A stretch of DNA of 64,000 nucleotides from Polyangiaceae bacterium (GTDB taxonomy: Bacteria; Myxococcota_A; Polyangia; Polyangiales; Polyangiaceae), in assembly GCA_020846005.1 (NCBI GenBank), contig JADLEQ010000049.1, positions 1-64,000 on the forward strand, in the 5' to 3' direction. Shown piece by piece: positions 34,266 through 43,011 of the stretch. Each line of letters opens with the position of its first letter. Position 1 is the first letter of the stretch. The notes under the pieces are model-generated. The model was not told the DNA's origin, made no database searches, and was given only the letters and a program-made list of their open reading frames with translations. The position numbers and the translations under genes are program-made.

Positions 34266-36803
34266 TCACCGGACGGAGATCACGTCCGTCAGCGCGAGCG
34301 GCGTGTCGCTCCGATACACGGCGAACGGCGCGAGCGCGCGGGCCAGCTCGAGCAGCGCGGGCGGGACGACGGGCGCCGACTCGATCTGGACTCCCTCCAG
34401 GCCGAGGAGCGCGCCGACCAGCGTCGTCTCGGGTCGCGGCAGCTCGTCGATCGGCGCGTCGCGCGGGAGCTCCGCGAGCCGCCGGGCGTGGGCGAGCGCC
34501 TGGCGGAGCCCGCCCAGCTCGTCGACGAGGCCGCGCTCGACCGCCTGGCGGCCCGTCCACACGCGCCCCTGCCCGATCGCGTCCACCGCGGCCTTCGTCA
34601 TCCGCCGGCCCTCGGCGACGCGGGAGAGGAACACGCCGTAGAACTGCCCGACCTTGCGCGCGAGCTCGCGGCGCTCGTCGTCCGTGTACGGCCGGTAGAG
34701 GCTCTCGGCGTCCGCGCGGGGCGCCGTGCGGTAGGTCTCGACCGAGACCCCGACGCGGCGGAGGAGCTCGGCCACGTCGGCCTTTCCGTAGAAGATCCCG
34801 ATGCTGCCGGTGATCGTGAGCGGGTTGGCGAAGATCCGGGTCGCCGGCGCCGCGACGTAGTACCCGCCGCTGGCGGCGGCGCCCCCCATGCTCACCACGA
34901 CGGGCATCGCCTCCGCCGTCAGCTTCACCTCGCGCCACATCACGTCGCTCGCCATGGCCGAGCCGCCGCCGGAGTCGATCCGCAGCACGACCGCCCCGTA
35001 GCGAGGATCCTCCCGGACGTCCTTCAAGGTGTCGCGGATGGTGTACGAGCCCACCATGCGCGTGCCGAACAGCGGCACCACCTGGCTGCGGCCGTCGACG
35101 ATGTTGCCGTCCACGTGGACCAGCGCGACGCGCCGCCCGCGCCCGAAGCGAGTCGGCGCCCGCGGCGCCGGCGCGTCGTCGACGACCGGCGTCTCGCGCC
35201 CGACGAGCTCGTCCACGCGAGCGTCGAGCTCGTCGTCGAAGGCCGTGCCGTCGACCAGCCCCGCCTGCTTCGCCTCGCTCGCGATGAACGGGCCGCCCGC
35301 GATGCGGCGGCGGAGCGCCGCGACCGCGAGCTGGCGGCCGCCGGCCACCGCGCCCGCCACCTCGCGCTCGTACTCCTGGAGGAGCTCGATCTTGTCGGCG
35401 CGGGCCGTCTCGCTCGCGCCCGTGCGCGTGAGCTGCTCCGGCGCGCTCTTGTGGTCGCCGATGCGCACGAACTCGGCCTTCACGCCGAGGTTCGCGAGCA
35501 GGCCCTGATAGTATGTGTGCTGCGACTTCAGCCCGGCGAAGCGGAGGCCGCCCGCGGGGTGGACGAGCACCTGGTTCGCCGCCGCGCAGACGAACAGCTC
35601 CTGCGCGCCAGCGTCCTCCAGGTGGCAGAGCACGCGCTTGCCGTGCCGGCGCAGGTGGTAGATGGCGTCGCGCAGCTCCTGAGCGGTCGCGAAGCCGTCC
35701 GCGGGGGCCGTACGGAGCTCGAGCAGGACCGCGTCGAGCGCGGGTTCGTCCTCCGCGAGGGACCAGAGCTGGCGCAGGAACGCGACGTGCTCGCGGCCGC
35801 TGCGCGTCGACTCGACCCGGACCCGGGCGGCCCAGCGCGGCGCGTCGACGCCGGCCGCGTCGCGGTGCGCGCGGAACGCGACCTCGGCCCGGAGGTTCCG
35901 GTCGGCGTGCAGCTCGCGGCCCGCCCCGAGCGCCGTCCCGAGCAGCGCGCCGGCCTCGACCTCGGACGAGCCGACGGGCGAAGAGCTGACGAAGGCGAGG
36001 CTGACCGTCGCGAGCCAGCTCTCGCTCGGCCGCCCGGCGTCGAGCCAGGCGCCGTCCGCGCGCAGCCTCCCGAACGGCAGATCGAGGCCGAGCACGGCGC
36101 GGGGCGCCCACGCGTCGGTGTCGGTCGAGTAGCTCGCCTCGAGGCCGAGCTCGACCTCGCGACGCCCGGTGGGCCGGATCGCGAGCGCGAGATCGTACGC
36201 CGGCCCGACGCGCACGCGCCCGTTGTCGGCGACGGTGAAGCCGCGCGCCACCGCCGCGAGGCCAACCGCGTCGAACGGCCGCTCCGTCCACCCGAACGAC
36301 CACGACGAGAGGCCGTGCCGGGCCGCGGCCGGCGAGTACGACCGCTGCCACGAGAACCCGAAAGCGGTCGCCTCGGAGGGCGCGAACCCGAGGCCCCACG
36401 TGAGGACCTGATACCTACCCCCCGCACGGGGTAGCAGGCCGGGAGCGTAGGCGCTCCGACCCACGGCCGGAGGATCGACGAGATCGAGCCGCAGGCCCGT
36501 CCCGAGCGAGAGCAGCGACACCGGGGCCGCGAACGAGAACGCGTGCCCCTGCCACGCCTGCTCCGCGGCCTCCTCCAGGTAGATCGAGCTCCAGCGGAGC
36601 TCGGCGCCCGGCAGCAGCGCGAGGTTCGCCGGGTTGAGCGTGAGCGTGGTGGCGTCGTCCACGGACGCGGTGGACCGACCGAACGCCGGGAGCTGCTGGG
36701 CGTCACTGGTCGCGCTGACGGCGAGCCCGGCGGCGAGGACGCCCGCGGCCGCGGCGCGGCGCGAGAGCGAGGGCCGGTCGAGCCGGGCGAGCGCGCGGGG
36801 CAT
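34266..36803 (-). CDS. SppA-type S49 signal peptide peptidase fused to an outer-membrane-barrel-like domain
   Basis: The 845-aa product has a signal peptide (residues 1-36, ending near SDAQQ). About 300 residues of beta-rich, outer-membrane-like sequence follow (TLTLNPANLALLPGAELRW, TWGLGFAPSEATAFGFSWQ, DLALAIRPTGRREVELGLE). Then come tandem S49 domains. The catalytic Lys is in RIGDHKSAPEQLT (about residue 450) and the Ser in MGGAAASGGYYVAAPA (about 644), about 195 residues apart as in SppA. It should degrade signal peptides or other membrane peptides from the periplasmic side. The N-terminal barrel-like part is not in classical SppA and may place it at the outer membrane. It follows the zincin gene after 48 bases. 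Confidence 0.85.
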   Translation of the reverse strand: MPRALARLDRPSLSRRAAAAGVLAAGLAVSATSDAQQLPAFGRSTASVDDATTLTLNPANLALLPGAELRWSSIYLEEAAEQAWQGHAFSFAAPVSLLSLGTGLRLDLVDPPAVGRSAYAPGLLPRAGGRYQVLTWGLGFAPSEATAFGFSWQRSYSPAAARHGLSSWSFGWTERPFDAVGLAAVARGFTVADNGRVRVGPAYDLALAIRPTGRREVELGLEASYSTDTDAWAPRAVLGLDLPFGRLRADGAWLDAGRPSESWLATVSLAFVSSSPVGSSEVEAGALLGTALGAGRELHADRNLRAEVAFRAHRDAAGVDAPRWAARVRVESTRSGREHVAFLRQLWSLAEDEPALDAVLLELRTAPADGFATAQELRDAIYHLRRHGKRVLCHLEDAGAQELFVCAAANQVLVHPAGGLRFAGLKSQHTYYQGLLANLGVKAEFVRIGDHKSAPEQLTRTGASETARADKIELLQEYEREVAGAVAGGRQLAVAALRRRIAGGPFIASEAKQAGLVDGTAFDDELDARVDELVGRETPVVDDAPAPRAPTRFGRGRRVALVHVDGNIVDGRSQVVPLFGTRMVGSYTIRDTLKDVREDPRYGAVVLRIDSGGGSAMASDVMWREVKLTAEAMPVVVSMGGAAASGGYYVAAPATRIFANPLTITGSIGIFYGKADVAELLRRVGVSVETYRTAPRADAESLYRPYTDDERRELARKVGQFYGVFLSRVAEGRRMTKAAVDAIGQGRVWTGRQAVERGLVDELGGLRQALAHARRLAELPRDAPIDELPRPETTLVGALLGLEGVQIESAPVVPPALLELARALAPFAVYRSDTPLALTDVISVR

Positions 36804-36851
36804 GCCGGCCGAGGCTACACCGCCGCCGCGCCCGCGCCACGGCCCTCGGGA

Positions 36852-38057
36852 TCAGCGCTCGAACCAGACGGACGCGGCGGTCGCCAGCAGGACGACCGCC
36901 CAGACGGGCCAGGTGGCGCGCCAGAAACCGCGGGCGTCGCGGCCGAGCGCGCGGGCGGCGCGGCGGCGCGCCGCGCTCCGGCCGACACGCCGCACCTCGG
37001 CGTCCGCCAGCGCGGCGCGCTCCCCGTCGTCCAGCGGGTCGGCGCCCTCGAGGTAGCCGACGTGGTGCTCGAGCTCGTGGCGGAGCGTCTCGGCGATCTC
37101 GGCGCGGACGTCGAACGGCTCGAGGGCGTGCTCGTCCTGGAACGTGCGGTGGTAGAGCCGGATCACGCCGGGCCCGGCGACGCCGTCCGGATCGGGGGGC
37201 GTGTAGGAGCCGAGGAGGGCGACCCCTTCGTCGTCGCAGTGCGCCGGGCCGGCGATCACCTCGACGGCGACGTCGCGCGGCCCGCGGTCGCCCCAGCGCT
37301 CGCGCACGATCTCGCCGACGAGGCGCTCGAACTGGTCGGCGTCGGGGAAGTCCTTGGCCTCGCCGCGCCCGACGGAGAGCACGCGCCCGAGCTCGCGCTG
37401 GATCGGCAGCGCGACCCACTCCACGGCGTCGCAGGACGGGCACGGGTGGGGCGCCTCGAGCCGCCGCGCGTAGTGGTGCGCCTCGTAGCTGTCGGCGAGC
37501 GCGTCGAAGTCGTCGCCGGAGAGGCGCTGGAGCTTGCGGGCGATCCGGCGCGCATCGCGGTCCCCATCCAGCTCGACCAGCCCGAGCGCGCGGACGAACG
37601 CGCTGTCGAGCCGGAGCGGCGACCCAGGGCGCGCGAGCGCGGCCGCGCGCTCCAGCGTGGTCGCCTCGAACCGCGCGCGGTGCACGTCGTCCGGGCCGAT
37701 CGAGCACGGCTCGAGGAACGGGAGCGTCGTGTCCAGCTCCGGATCGTCGAGCTCGCCGTCCCGATACGGGCCGAGCTCGAGCGTAGACGCCGGCCGGACC
37801 GCCCAGCGCGCGTCGCAGTTCGCGCATACGAGCTCGGCGAGCGCGTCCTCGAGCCGCCCGAGGCGCCGCGCGAGGGCGCGCGCGGCGTGATAGTCGGCGA
37901 GCGGGAGCGCGGCGAGCGGCCGCTCCGTGCCGTCGCGCCCGACCACTCGCAGCTCGACGTTCGCGAGCTCCTCCGCCCAGTGGGCGGCGGCGGGCCGGGC
38001 GGCGGCCGGCGCGAACGTGATCCGCACCCCGCTCGGCAGGTGGAACGACTCCTTCAC
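36852..38057 (-). CDS. Tail-anchored zincin metallopeptidase with zinc ribbons
   Basis: The GTG start gives 401 aa. Two zinc-ribbon Cys pairs (VCANCDARW and HPCPSCDAVEW) lie before a metallopeptidase motif, TLRHELEHHVGYLEG, which contains HExxH with a further His. A hydrophobic segment near the C-terminus (WPVWAVVLLATAASVWF) with a basic run before it suggests a tail anchor, domain facing the cytoplasm. The motif resembles small bacterial zincins of the minigluzincin/DUF1025 kind, but the ribbons are extra. Substrate unknown. It lies between an orphan methyltransferase gene and the SppA fusion gene on one strand. Confidence 0.65.
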   Translation of the reverse strand: MKESFHLPSGVRITFAPAAARPAAAHWAEELANVELRVVGRDGTERPLAALPLADYHAARALARRLGRLEDALAELVCANCDARWAVRPASTLELGPYRDGELDDPELDTTLPFLEPCSIGPDDVHRARFEATTLERAAALARPGSPLRLDSAFVRALGLVELDGDRDARRIARKLQRLSGDDFDALADSYEAHHYARRLEAPHPCPSCDAVEWVALPIQRELGRVLSVGRGEAKDFPDADQFERLVGEIVRERWGDRGPRDVAVEVIAGPAHCDDEGVALLGSYTPPDPDGVAGPGVIRLYHRTFQDEHALEPFDVRAEIAETLRHELEHHVGYLEGADPLDDGERAALADAEVRRVGRSAARRRAARALGRDARGFWRATWPVWAVVLLATAASVWFER

Positions 38058-38118
38058 GCGCTGGCGCTCACCGGCCGATCGCGTAGCGCGCGCGCGCGCC
38101 GAGCGCTCGCCGCGCCGC

Positions 38119-39159
38119 TCAGGCGGCCCGCGGGGCCCGCCCCGGGCCCTTGCGCCGAGCGGATCGCGGGGCGACGCGGATCGTCGCGGCGTGGCGCGCC
38201 GGCGCGCGGCCGGCCTCGAGGAGCCGGGCGGCGGCGAGCGCGATCGCGTCGGCGCTCTGGTCGACGCCGATCGCGCGGCGCCCGAGGCGCGCCGCCACCG
38301 CCAGGGTCGTTCCGCTGCCAGCGTAGGGGTCGATCACCACGTCGCCGGGCGCGGTGCACGCGAGGAGCAGCCGCTCGAGCAGCGCCTCGGGCTTCTGCGT
38401 GGGCCAGCCGGTCCGCTCCCGCGCGACGGGCGCCACGATCCCGATCTCCCAGACGTCGCCGAGCGGCGCCCCCGGCGTCGCGGCCTCGGTCACCGACGAC
38501 CTCGCGCGGCGGCCGCGCTCGTCGACCACCGCGCGCTGTCGGCGCGCCCCCCAGGTGGCGAGCGTGGACGGCGCGAGCGGCTCGTAGAGCTGGTGGAAGC
38601 GAGGCACGACCTGCGGATCGCGCACCCACCGCAGGAGCGTGTCGTGGACGCGCTGGAAGTTGCGCGTCTTCGCCGGCCAGCGGCGATAGCGCCACACGAT
38701 CTCGCTCGCGAACGCCTGCACCCCGAAGATCTCGTCTCCCAAGACTCGGACGTAGTGGCTGGTGCGCGGGTCGACGTGGACGACGAGGCAGCCCTCCGGC
38801 GCCAGCAGCGCCCGCGCGGCGGCCATCCGCGCGCCGAGCTCGTCCAGGTACTCGGCCAGCCCCGACCAGCGGTCGTCGAAGGCGGGCAGGGATCTCCGCG
38901 ACGGGCGACCGTCCTCGTCGCGGGCGCGGATGATCCGCTCGTGCGCGCGCCCGGTGAGGAACGGCGGGTCGAAGTACGCGAGGGCGACCGCGCCGCGCAG
39001 CTCTTCGGCGAGCGCCGACATCGCCGCCAGGTTGTCGCCGTGGACGAGGCGCACGTCCGCCTCGCCGGCGTGCGTCACGACGAGGTCGGCGGCCGGGAGC
39101 GGGCGGCGGGGCGCGCGCCCGGGCCACGAGAGCACGACAGGGTCCGACTCGCGGGGCAT
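38119..39159 (-). CDS. Orphan amino-DNA methyltransferase (DPPF type)
   Basis: The ATG of MPRESDPVVLSW gives 346 aa. Motif IV is YFDPPFLTGRAHE and motif I (IDPYAGSGTTLAVAARLG) lies in the C-terminal half, so the order is beta-class. WPTQKPEALLERLLL precedes motif I as expected. The variable central region (FASEIVWRYRRWPAKTRNF) is like that of Mod-type N6-adenine enzymes. No restriction gene is adjacent. It is divergent from trpS over 107 bases. It is not a copy of the methyltransferase at 11085-12014. Confidence 0.85.
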   Translation of the reverse strand: MPRESDPVVLSWPGRAPRRPLPAADLVVTHAGEADVRLVHGDNLAAMSALAEELRGAVALAYFDPPFLTGRAHERIIRARDEDGRPSRRSLPAFDDRWSGLAEYLDELGARMAAARALLAPEGCLVVHVDPRTSHYVRVLGDEIFGVQAFASEIVWRYRRWPAKTRNFQRVHDTLLRWVRDPQVVPRFHQLYEPLAPSTLATWGARRQRAVVDERGRRARSSVTEAATPGAPLGDVWEIGIVAPVARERTGWPTQKPEALLERLLLACTAPGDVVIDPYAGSGTTLAVAARLGRRAIGVDQSADAIALAAARLLEAGRAPARHAATIRVAPRSARRKGPGRAPRAA

Positions 39160-39266
39160 CGACGCGGGCGATCGTACCGGCGCGGGGTGTCCGCCGGCCA
39201 AGTTCGCGTCGCCCCGTCTCGGCGCCTCGCTTGCGCCACCGAGGTCGGTTCGCTAGCCGTTCCGGG

Positions 39267-40265
39267 GTGACCTCCCCAGGACGGATCTTCTCGGGCATGC
39301 AGCCGACGGGCGGCCTCCACATCGGCAACTGGCTCGGCGCGCTCCGGACGTGGGTCGGCCTGCTGGAGTCGGGCAAGGACGCCCTCTTCTGCGTGGTGGA
39401 CGCCCACGCCACCACGGTGGACTACGAGCCCTCGGAGATGCGGGGCCGCATCCGCGAGGTCGCGCTCGCGTACGTCGCCGCCGGGCTCGACCCGGCGCGC
39501 TGCACGCTGTTCGTGCAGAGCGACGTGAACGAACACATGGAGCTCGCGTGGTACCTCGCGACGGTGACGCCGATGGGGGAGCTGCACCGGATGACGCAAT
39601 TCAAGGAGAAGAGCGACCAGCACAAGCAGAACGTGAACGCGGGGCTCTTCACCTACCCCATCCTGATGGCCGCGGACGTCCTCCTCTACAAGACCACGCT
39701 GGTCCCCGTCGGGGACGATCAGGTCCAGCACCTGGAGCTCGCGCGCGAGGTCTGCCGCAGGTTCAACGCGCGCTACGGCGAGGTGTTTCCCGAGCCCATC
39801 CCGTCGTTGTCGGAGACACCGCGGCTCCTCGGGCTCGACGGGAAGTCGAAGATGAGCAAGACGCGCGGCAATGACATCGGGCTGTTCGAGGAGCCCGCGA
39901 GCCTCGAGCGCAAGCTCCGGGGCGCGTTCACCGACCCGGAGAAGCTCCGCAAGGGCGACCCGGGCCACCCGGAACGGTGCAACGTCTTCACGCTGCACAA
40001 AGCCGTGAACACGCCGTCGCGGGTGGCGGAGATCGACCGAGATTGCCGGTCGGGCGTGCTCGGCTGCGGGGACTGCAAGCGCGAGTGCGCCGCGGTGTTG
40101 AACGCGGCGCTGGCGCCCATCCGTGAGCGGGGGGAGGCCCTGCGCGGCGCGCCGGAGCAGCTGGACGCCATCCTCGCCGACGGCGCGAGCCGTGCACGCG
40201 CGATCGCTCGCGCCACCATGCGCGAGGTGAAGGACGCGATGGGGCTCGGGGTGGGGGGCCCTTGA
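39267..40265 (+). CDS. trpS: Tryptophanyl-tRNA synthetase
   Basis: The GTG of TSPGRIFSGMQPTGGLHIG gives 332 aa, the usual TrpS length. The class-I HIGH-like motif is GGLHIGNW, and the KMSKS motif is KSKMSKTRGND. MAADVLLYKTTLVPVGDDQ is the conserved tryptophan-binding stretch. A Cys group (GVLGCGDCKRECA), present in some TrpS proteins, could bind metal. It charges tRNA-Trp in the cytoplasm. Its stop overlaps the start of a small lipoprotein gene (TTGA). Confidence 0.95.
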   Translation: MTSPGRIFSGMQPTGGLHIGNWLGALRTWVGLLESGKDALFCVVDAHATTVDYEPSEMRGRIREVALAYVAAGLDPARCTLFVQSDVNEHMELAWYLATVTPMGELHRMTQFKEKSDQHKQNVNAGLFTYPILMAADVLLYKTTLVPVGDDQVQHLELAREVCRRFNARYGEVFPEPIPSLSETPRLLGLDGKSKMSKTRGNDIGLFEEPASLERKLRGAFTDPEKLRKGDPGHPERCNVFTLHKAVNTPSRVAEIDRDCRSGVLGCGDCKRECAAVLNAALAPIRERGEALRGAPEQLDAILADGASRARAIARATMREVKDAMGLGVGGP

Positions 40266-40729
40266 GCCCGCGGTGGGCGGCGTGTCTCGTGGTGCTGGTC
40301 GTCGCCGGGTGCGAGCGCCGGCCCGTCGACGACGATCCGGAGCGCGTGGTGGCCGAGCTGATCGCGCGATTGCAGCGTGTGCACGGCGATCCGGCCGCCG
40401 CGCGCCGGGCCTACGATCTACTCTGGGCACCTGCGCAACAGAACCTCGCCGAGCGCGCCAAGCGCACGAGCGCGCTCACCGGGCGCAAGGTCGCGCCGGA
40501 GGAGATGCTCGCACCCTCGAGCTTCTACTTGCGCTTCACGCCGGTGCGGTACGCCGCGCGCGTCGAGGCCGAGTGGGCCGAGGTGACCGTCTTCGGCGAG
40601 GACTCCGCCACCCACCGTGAGCAGGTCCGGTGCGTGCTCGAGGACGGCCGTTGGCGAGTCGCGCTGTCGCTGCCCGAGCCGGCCCCCATCCAGGTCCGCG
40701 AGGCGGCGCCCGGCAGCCCGCGAGAGTGA
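40262..40729 (+). CDS. Small lipoprotein of unknown function
   Basis: The TTG start overlaps the trpS stop by four bases, so translation is coupled. The 155-aa product has a short signal with lipobox (VLVVAGCERR) and then a helical region (VVAELIARLQRVHGDP) resembling the NTF2-like or DUF4878-type lipoproteins. A beta part follows (YLRFTPVRYAARVE, EWAEVTVFG, VRCVLEDGRWRVAL). It is probably periplasmic. No further function can be given. Confidence 0.75.
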   Translation: MSPRWAACLVVLVVAGCERRPVDDDPERVVAELIARLQRVHGDPAAARRAYDLLWAPAQQNLAERAKRTSALTGRKVAPEEMLAPSSFYLRFTPVRYAARVEAEWAEVTVFGEDSATHREQVRCVLEDGRWRVALSLPEPAPIQVREAAPGSPRE

Positions 40730-40752
40730 GGCGGGTCCGCGAGACGCACGAA

Positions 40753-40787
40753 GGGCGGGTCGGACCGCGATCGCGTTCCGCCCGCCC
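40753..40787. terminator. Possible bidirectional terminator
   Basis: GGGCGGG (40753-40759) pairs with CCCGCCC (40781-40787), and the stem continues with four more pairs after one bulged T. It sits between convergent genes (trpS-lipoprotein and cdnL). There is no U-run on either side, so it may work only weakly or with Rho. Confidence 0.4.
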
Positions 40788-40827
40788 CGTGCAGGAGCCG
40801 CCCGCCAGGGCGCTCCCTTCGCCGACC

Positions 40828-41334
40828 TCAGTTGGCGAAGAAGATCGCCTCGATCTCGGTCTTCACTTCGTCCTCGGTCTGCGCGCGAGCGATCGCGATC
40901 TCCTTCACGATGAGGGACCGCGCGGTGTCGAGCATGCGGCGCTCACCGAAGGAGAGCTGCTTGCTCGCCTTCAAGCGGTACAGATCACGGAGGACCTCGG
41001 CGACATCGTAGATCGAGCCCGTCTTGATCTTGTCCATGAACCCGCGGTAGCGGCGGTTCCACGTCTGCGTGTCGAAGCCGATGGTGCGCTCGCGCAGGAT
41101 GTCGAAGATCTCACGGATCTCGGTGTCGCTGATGACCTGACGGAGGCCGACCGCGTTCGCGTTCGACACGGGGACCATGATCTTGCGGTCGGTATCGAGG
41201 ATGCGGAGCACGTAGAAGCGCTGGCGGCTCCCGGCGATGTCCTTCTCGTCGATGCTGATGACCTCGGCCACCCCCTGTGCGGGGTAGACTGCCTTGTCAC
41301 CAACCTTGAACTCGACCTCGTGGCTTCCCTGCAT
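40828..41334 (-). CDS. cdnL: CdnL/CarD-type transcription regulator
   Basis: The ATG of MQGSHEVEFKVGD gives 168 aa, close to CdnL of Myxococcus; an in-frame start further up lacks family similarity. The N-terminal RNA-polymerase-interaction domain has FKVGDKAVYPAQGVAEVISI and FYVLRILDTDRKIMVPV. The C-terminal helical domain has WNRRYRGFMDKIKTGSI, ASKQLSFGERRMLDTARSL and VIKEIAIA-like ends. CdnL proteins bind the RNA-polymerase beta subunit and stabilise open complexes at many promoters, including rRNA promoters, and are essential in myxobacteria. About 700 bases upstream have no gene. Confidence 0.95.
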   Translation of the reverse strand: MQGSHEVEFKVGDKAVYPAQGVAEVISIDEKDIAGSRQRFYVLRILDTDRKIMVPVSNANAVGLRQVISDTEIREIFDILRERTIGFDTQTWNRRYRGFMDKIKTGSIYDVAEVLRDLYRLKASKQLSFGERRMLDTARSLIVKEIAIARAQTEDEVKTEIEAIFFAN

Positions 41335-41731
41335 GACGTCTCCTTCTGCGTCTGCGGCTCCCCGCACTCCGCCCGGCCATGTGCCGAGGCGAAGGGCGGA
41401 GTCTCTCGAAGCTAGCTGGCGGACCCTGCGCCCGAGCGCAGGGCGACCTCCAGCGGCAAGACACTGCCGCGGGGCCGTCGAGCCTGCGGCGCGCGTGGAG
41501 CGGGCCGGCCAAGCTGGAACGCCCGCGGACGGGTGTTCGACGGTGCGCGGGGCGAAAGCATCAGTGACGGGCGGGGCCCTCGCCGGGCCGAAGCCCTCGA
41601 AGGGTGATGGAACTACGCGGTAATGTTCGCAGGGCCGAGCTGCTCTGGAATTCAGCGCAGCTTTCCGCCAGGCGCCGCACCTTAGCCCAGCAGGCCGCGC
41701 GCGTCAACGGATTGTCGCTCTCCCGCCGCAC

Positions 41732-41836
41732 GGGGCAGGGCCGGACAGGGCAGGACAGGACGGGACACGGCAGCGCGGGGCAGGAAGGGGGCAGGAACGG
41801 GGCCGGACGGGGCCGGACGGGGCCGCGCGGGGCAGG
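41732..41836. repeat. G-rich degenerate decamer tract
   Basis: About ten steps of roughly ten bases each, mostly GGGGCAGGAC or GGCCGGACGG-like; two adjacent decamers (41801-41820) are exact copies. The plus strand is nearly free of T, giving a purine-rich strand with many GGG/GGGG runs that could form quadruplexes. It is in non-coding DNA downstream of the Ppx/GppA gene. Confidence 0.75.
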
Positions 41837-41939
41837 ACTCGACGCCGGGGCGGGTCATTCGGATCAGATACCCGGGCGAAACCCGGGCCCCAGGCGGTTC
41901 ATTCCCGGGGATCTGCGCGGCGTGCGCCGCGGGCACGGC

Positions 41940-41957
41940 GCCGGCGCCCGCGCCGGC
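41940..41957 (-). terminator. Possible terminator hairpin after the Ppx/GppA gene
   Basis: A perfect 8-bp stem (GCCGGCGC/GCGCCGGC) with a 2-base loop, about 95 bases past the Ppx/GppA stop in its reading direction. A second hairpin (CCCGGG with CGAAA loop, 41871-41887) follows. No U-run; intrinsic termination is therefore uncertain. Confidence 0.3.
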
Positions 41958-42051
41958 CTGAGCGCCTGGCGCGCGCCTCGGCGGCGGCCGCGCCCAGCGA
42001 CGGCTCGTCCCCGGCGGCGCGCCTCCGCCGCGGGCGCCCGGGCGGAGCCGC

Positions 42052-42963
42052 TCAGCGGGTGAGCGCGCGGAGGACCAGGCCCCAGCGGACGCCACCATCC
42101 GAGACGACCAGCTCCCGGGCGCCGGCCCAGCCCATCACGCCCTCGACGAGCGTGGCGCCGGCCGCGATCACGTCCGCGCGCCGCGGATCGAGCCCCGTGA
42201 GCTCCCGGCGCCCCGCGATCGTCAGCGCGCGCAGGCGGCTCGCCTGGTCGGTGACGGTGACGGCGCTCAGCGCGGCTCCGTGGATGCGCGACGGATCGTA
42301 GTCGCGGAGGCCGAGCGCGAGCGCCGCGAGCGAGGTGACCGTCCCGGCGACGCCCACGAGCGGGCCGCGGGGCGGCGGCGCCGATCGCAACGCGGCCGTG
42401 ACGTCGGCGCGCAGGCGCGCCACCTCGTCGGGAGATGGTGGATCCGACGCGAAGTGGCGCTCGTGCAGGCGCACCGAGCCGAGCTGCAGGCTGCACGCCG
42501 CGCTCGGCGCGCGCCCCACGGCGCCCACGACGATCTCGGTGCTCCCGCCCCCTACGTCGAACACGGTGGCGTCGCCTTCGAGCCCGAGCCCGCGCAGCGC
42601 CCCGGAGAACGTGAGCGCCGCCTCCTCCTCCCCGGAGATGACCCGCGGCGTGACGCCGAGGAGCGCGCCCGCCTCGGCCGCGAACTCCCGCCCGCCTCGG
42701 GCGTCTCGCATCGCGCTCGTGCCGACCACCTCGAGCCGATCGACCCGCGCCCTGGCGAGCCGCCCCGCGTAGCTCTCAAGGCACGCGAGCGTGCGCGCGC
42801 GCGCGGCGGCGGTGAGCGCCCCGCTCGCGCCCACCCCCTCGCCGAGCCGCGTGATGGTCGCCACGTCCTCGACCGTGACGAGCCGGTCGCCGCGTCGCTC
42901 GACGACGAGCAGCAGCACCGAGTTCGTGCCGATGTCGATGGCGGCGACGCGATCGAGCGACAC
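42052..42963 (-). CDS. Ppx/GppA-family phosphatase
   Basis: The GTG start gives 303 aa, the length of short single-domain exopolyphosphatase/GppA proteins. ASKHA-fold motifs are clear: AAIDIGTNSVLLLVVE, TSAMRDARGG, VISGEEEAALTFSGA, VFDVGGGSTEIV and GVAGTVTSLAAL. The catalytic Glu in SGEEEA is present. It removes phosphates from polyphosphate or pppGpp. It follows the OmpA lipoprotein gene after 48 bases, probably in one transcript. Confidence 0.9.
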   Translation of the reverse strand: MSLDRVAAIDIGTNSVLLLVVERRGDRLVTVEDVATITRLGEGVGASGALTAAARARTLACLESYAGRLARARVDRLEVVGTSAMRDARGGREFAAEAGALLGVTPRVISGEEEAALTFSGALRGLGLEGDATVFDVGGGSTEIVVGAVGRAPSAACSLQLGSVRLHERHFASDPPSPDEVARLRADVTAALRSAPPPRGPLVGVAGTVTSLAALALGLRDYDPSRIHGAALSAVTVTDQASRLRALTIAGRRELTGLDPRRADVIAAGATLVEGVMGWAGARELVVSDGGVRWGLVLRALTR

Positions 42964-43011
42964 CGTGGCGATCTCGTGCCGATCCGCGCGCCGCGAGGCG
43001 AGCGCGGATGC

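Larger units (their letters stand above)
41335..42051. other. Non-coding region upstream of cdnL and downstream of Ppx/GppA
   Basis: No gene with a convincing start, ribosome site or protein-like composition was seen in these 717 bases. The right part carries a G-rich degenerate decamer tract (41732-41836), a CCCGGG hairpin (41871-41887) and a GCCGGCGC hairpin (41940-41957). The left part (41340-41720) should carry the cdnL promoter. An imperfect inverted repeat GAACTACGCGG/TAATGTTC is near 41611-41629. Confidence 0.6.

Noticed and set aside
41604-42062. Open frame across the G-rich decamer tract
   Set aside because: Gly/Arg repeats made by the tract, no ribosome site, no protein-like composition.
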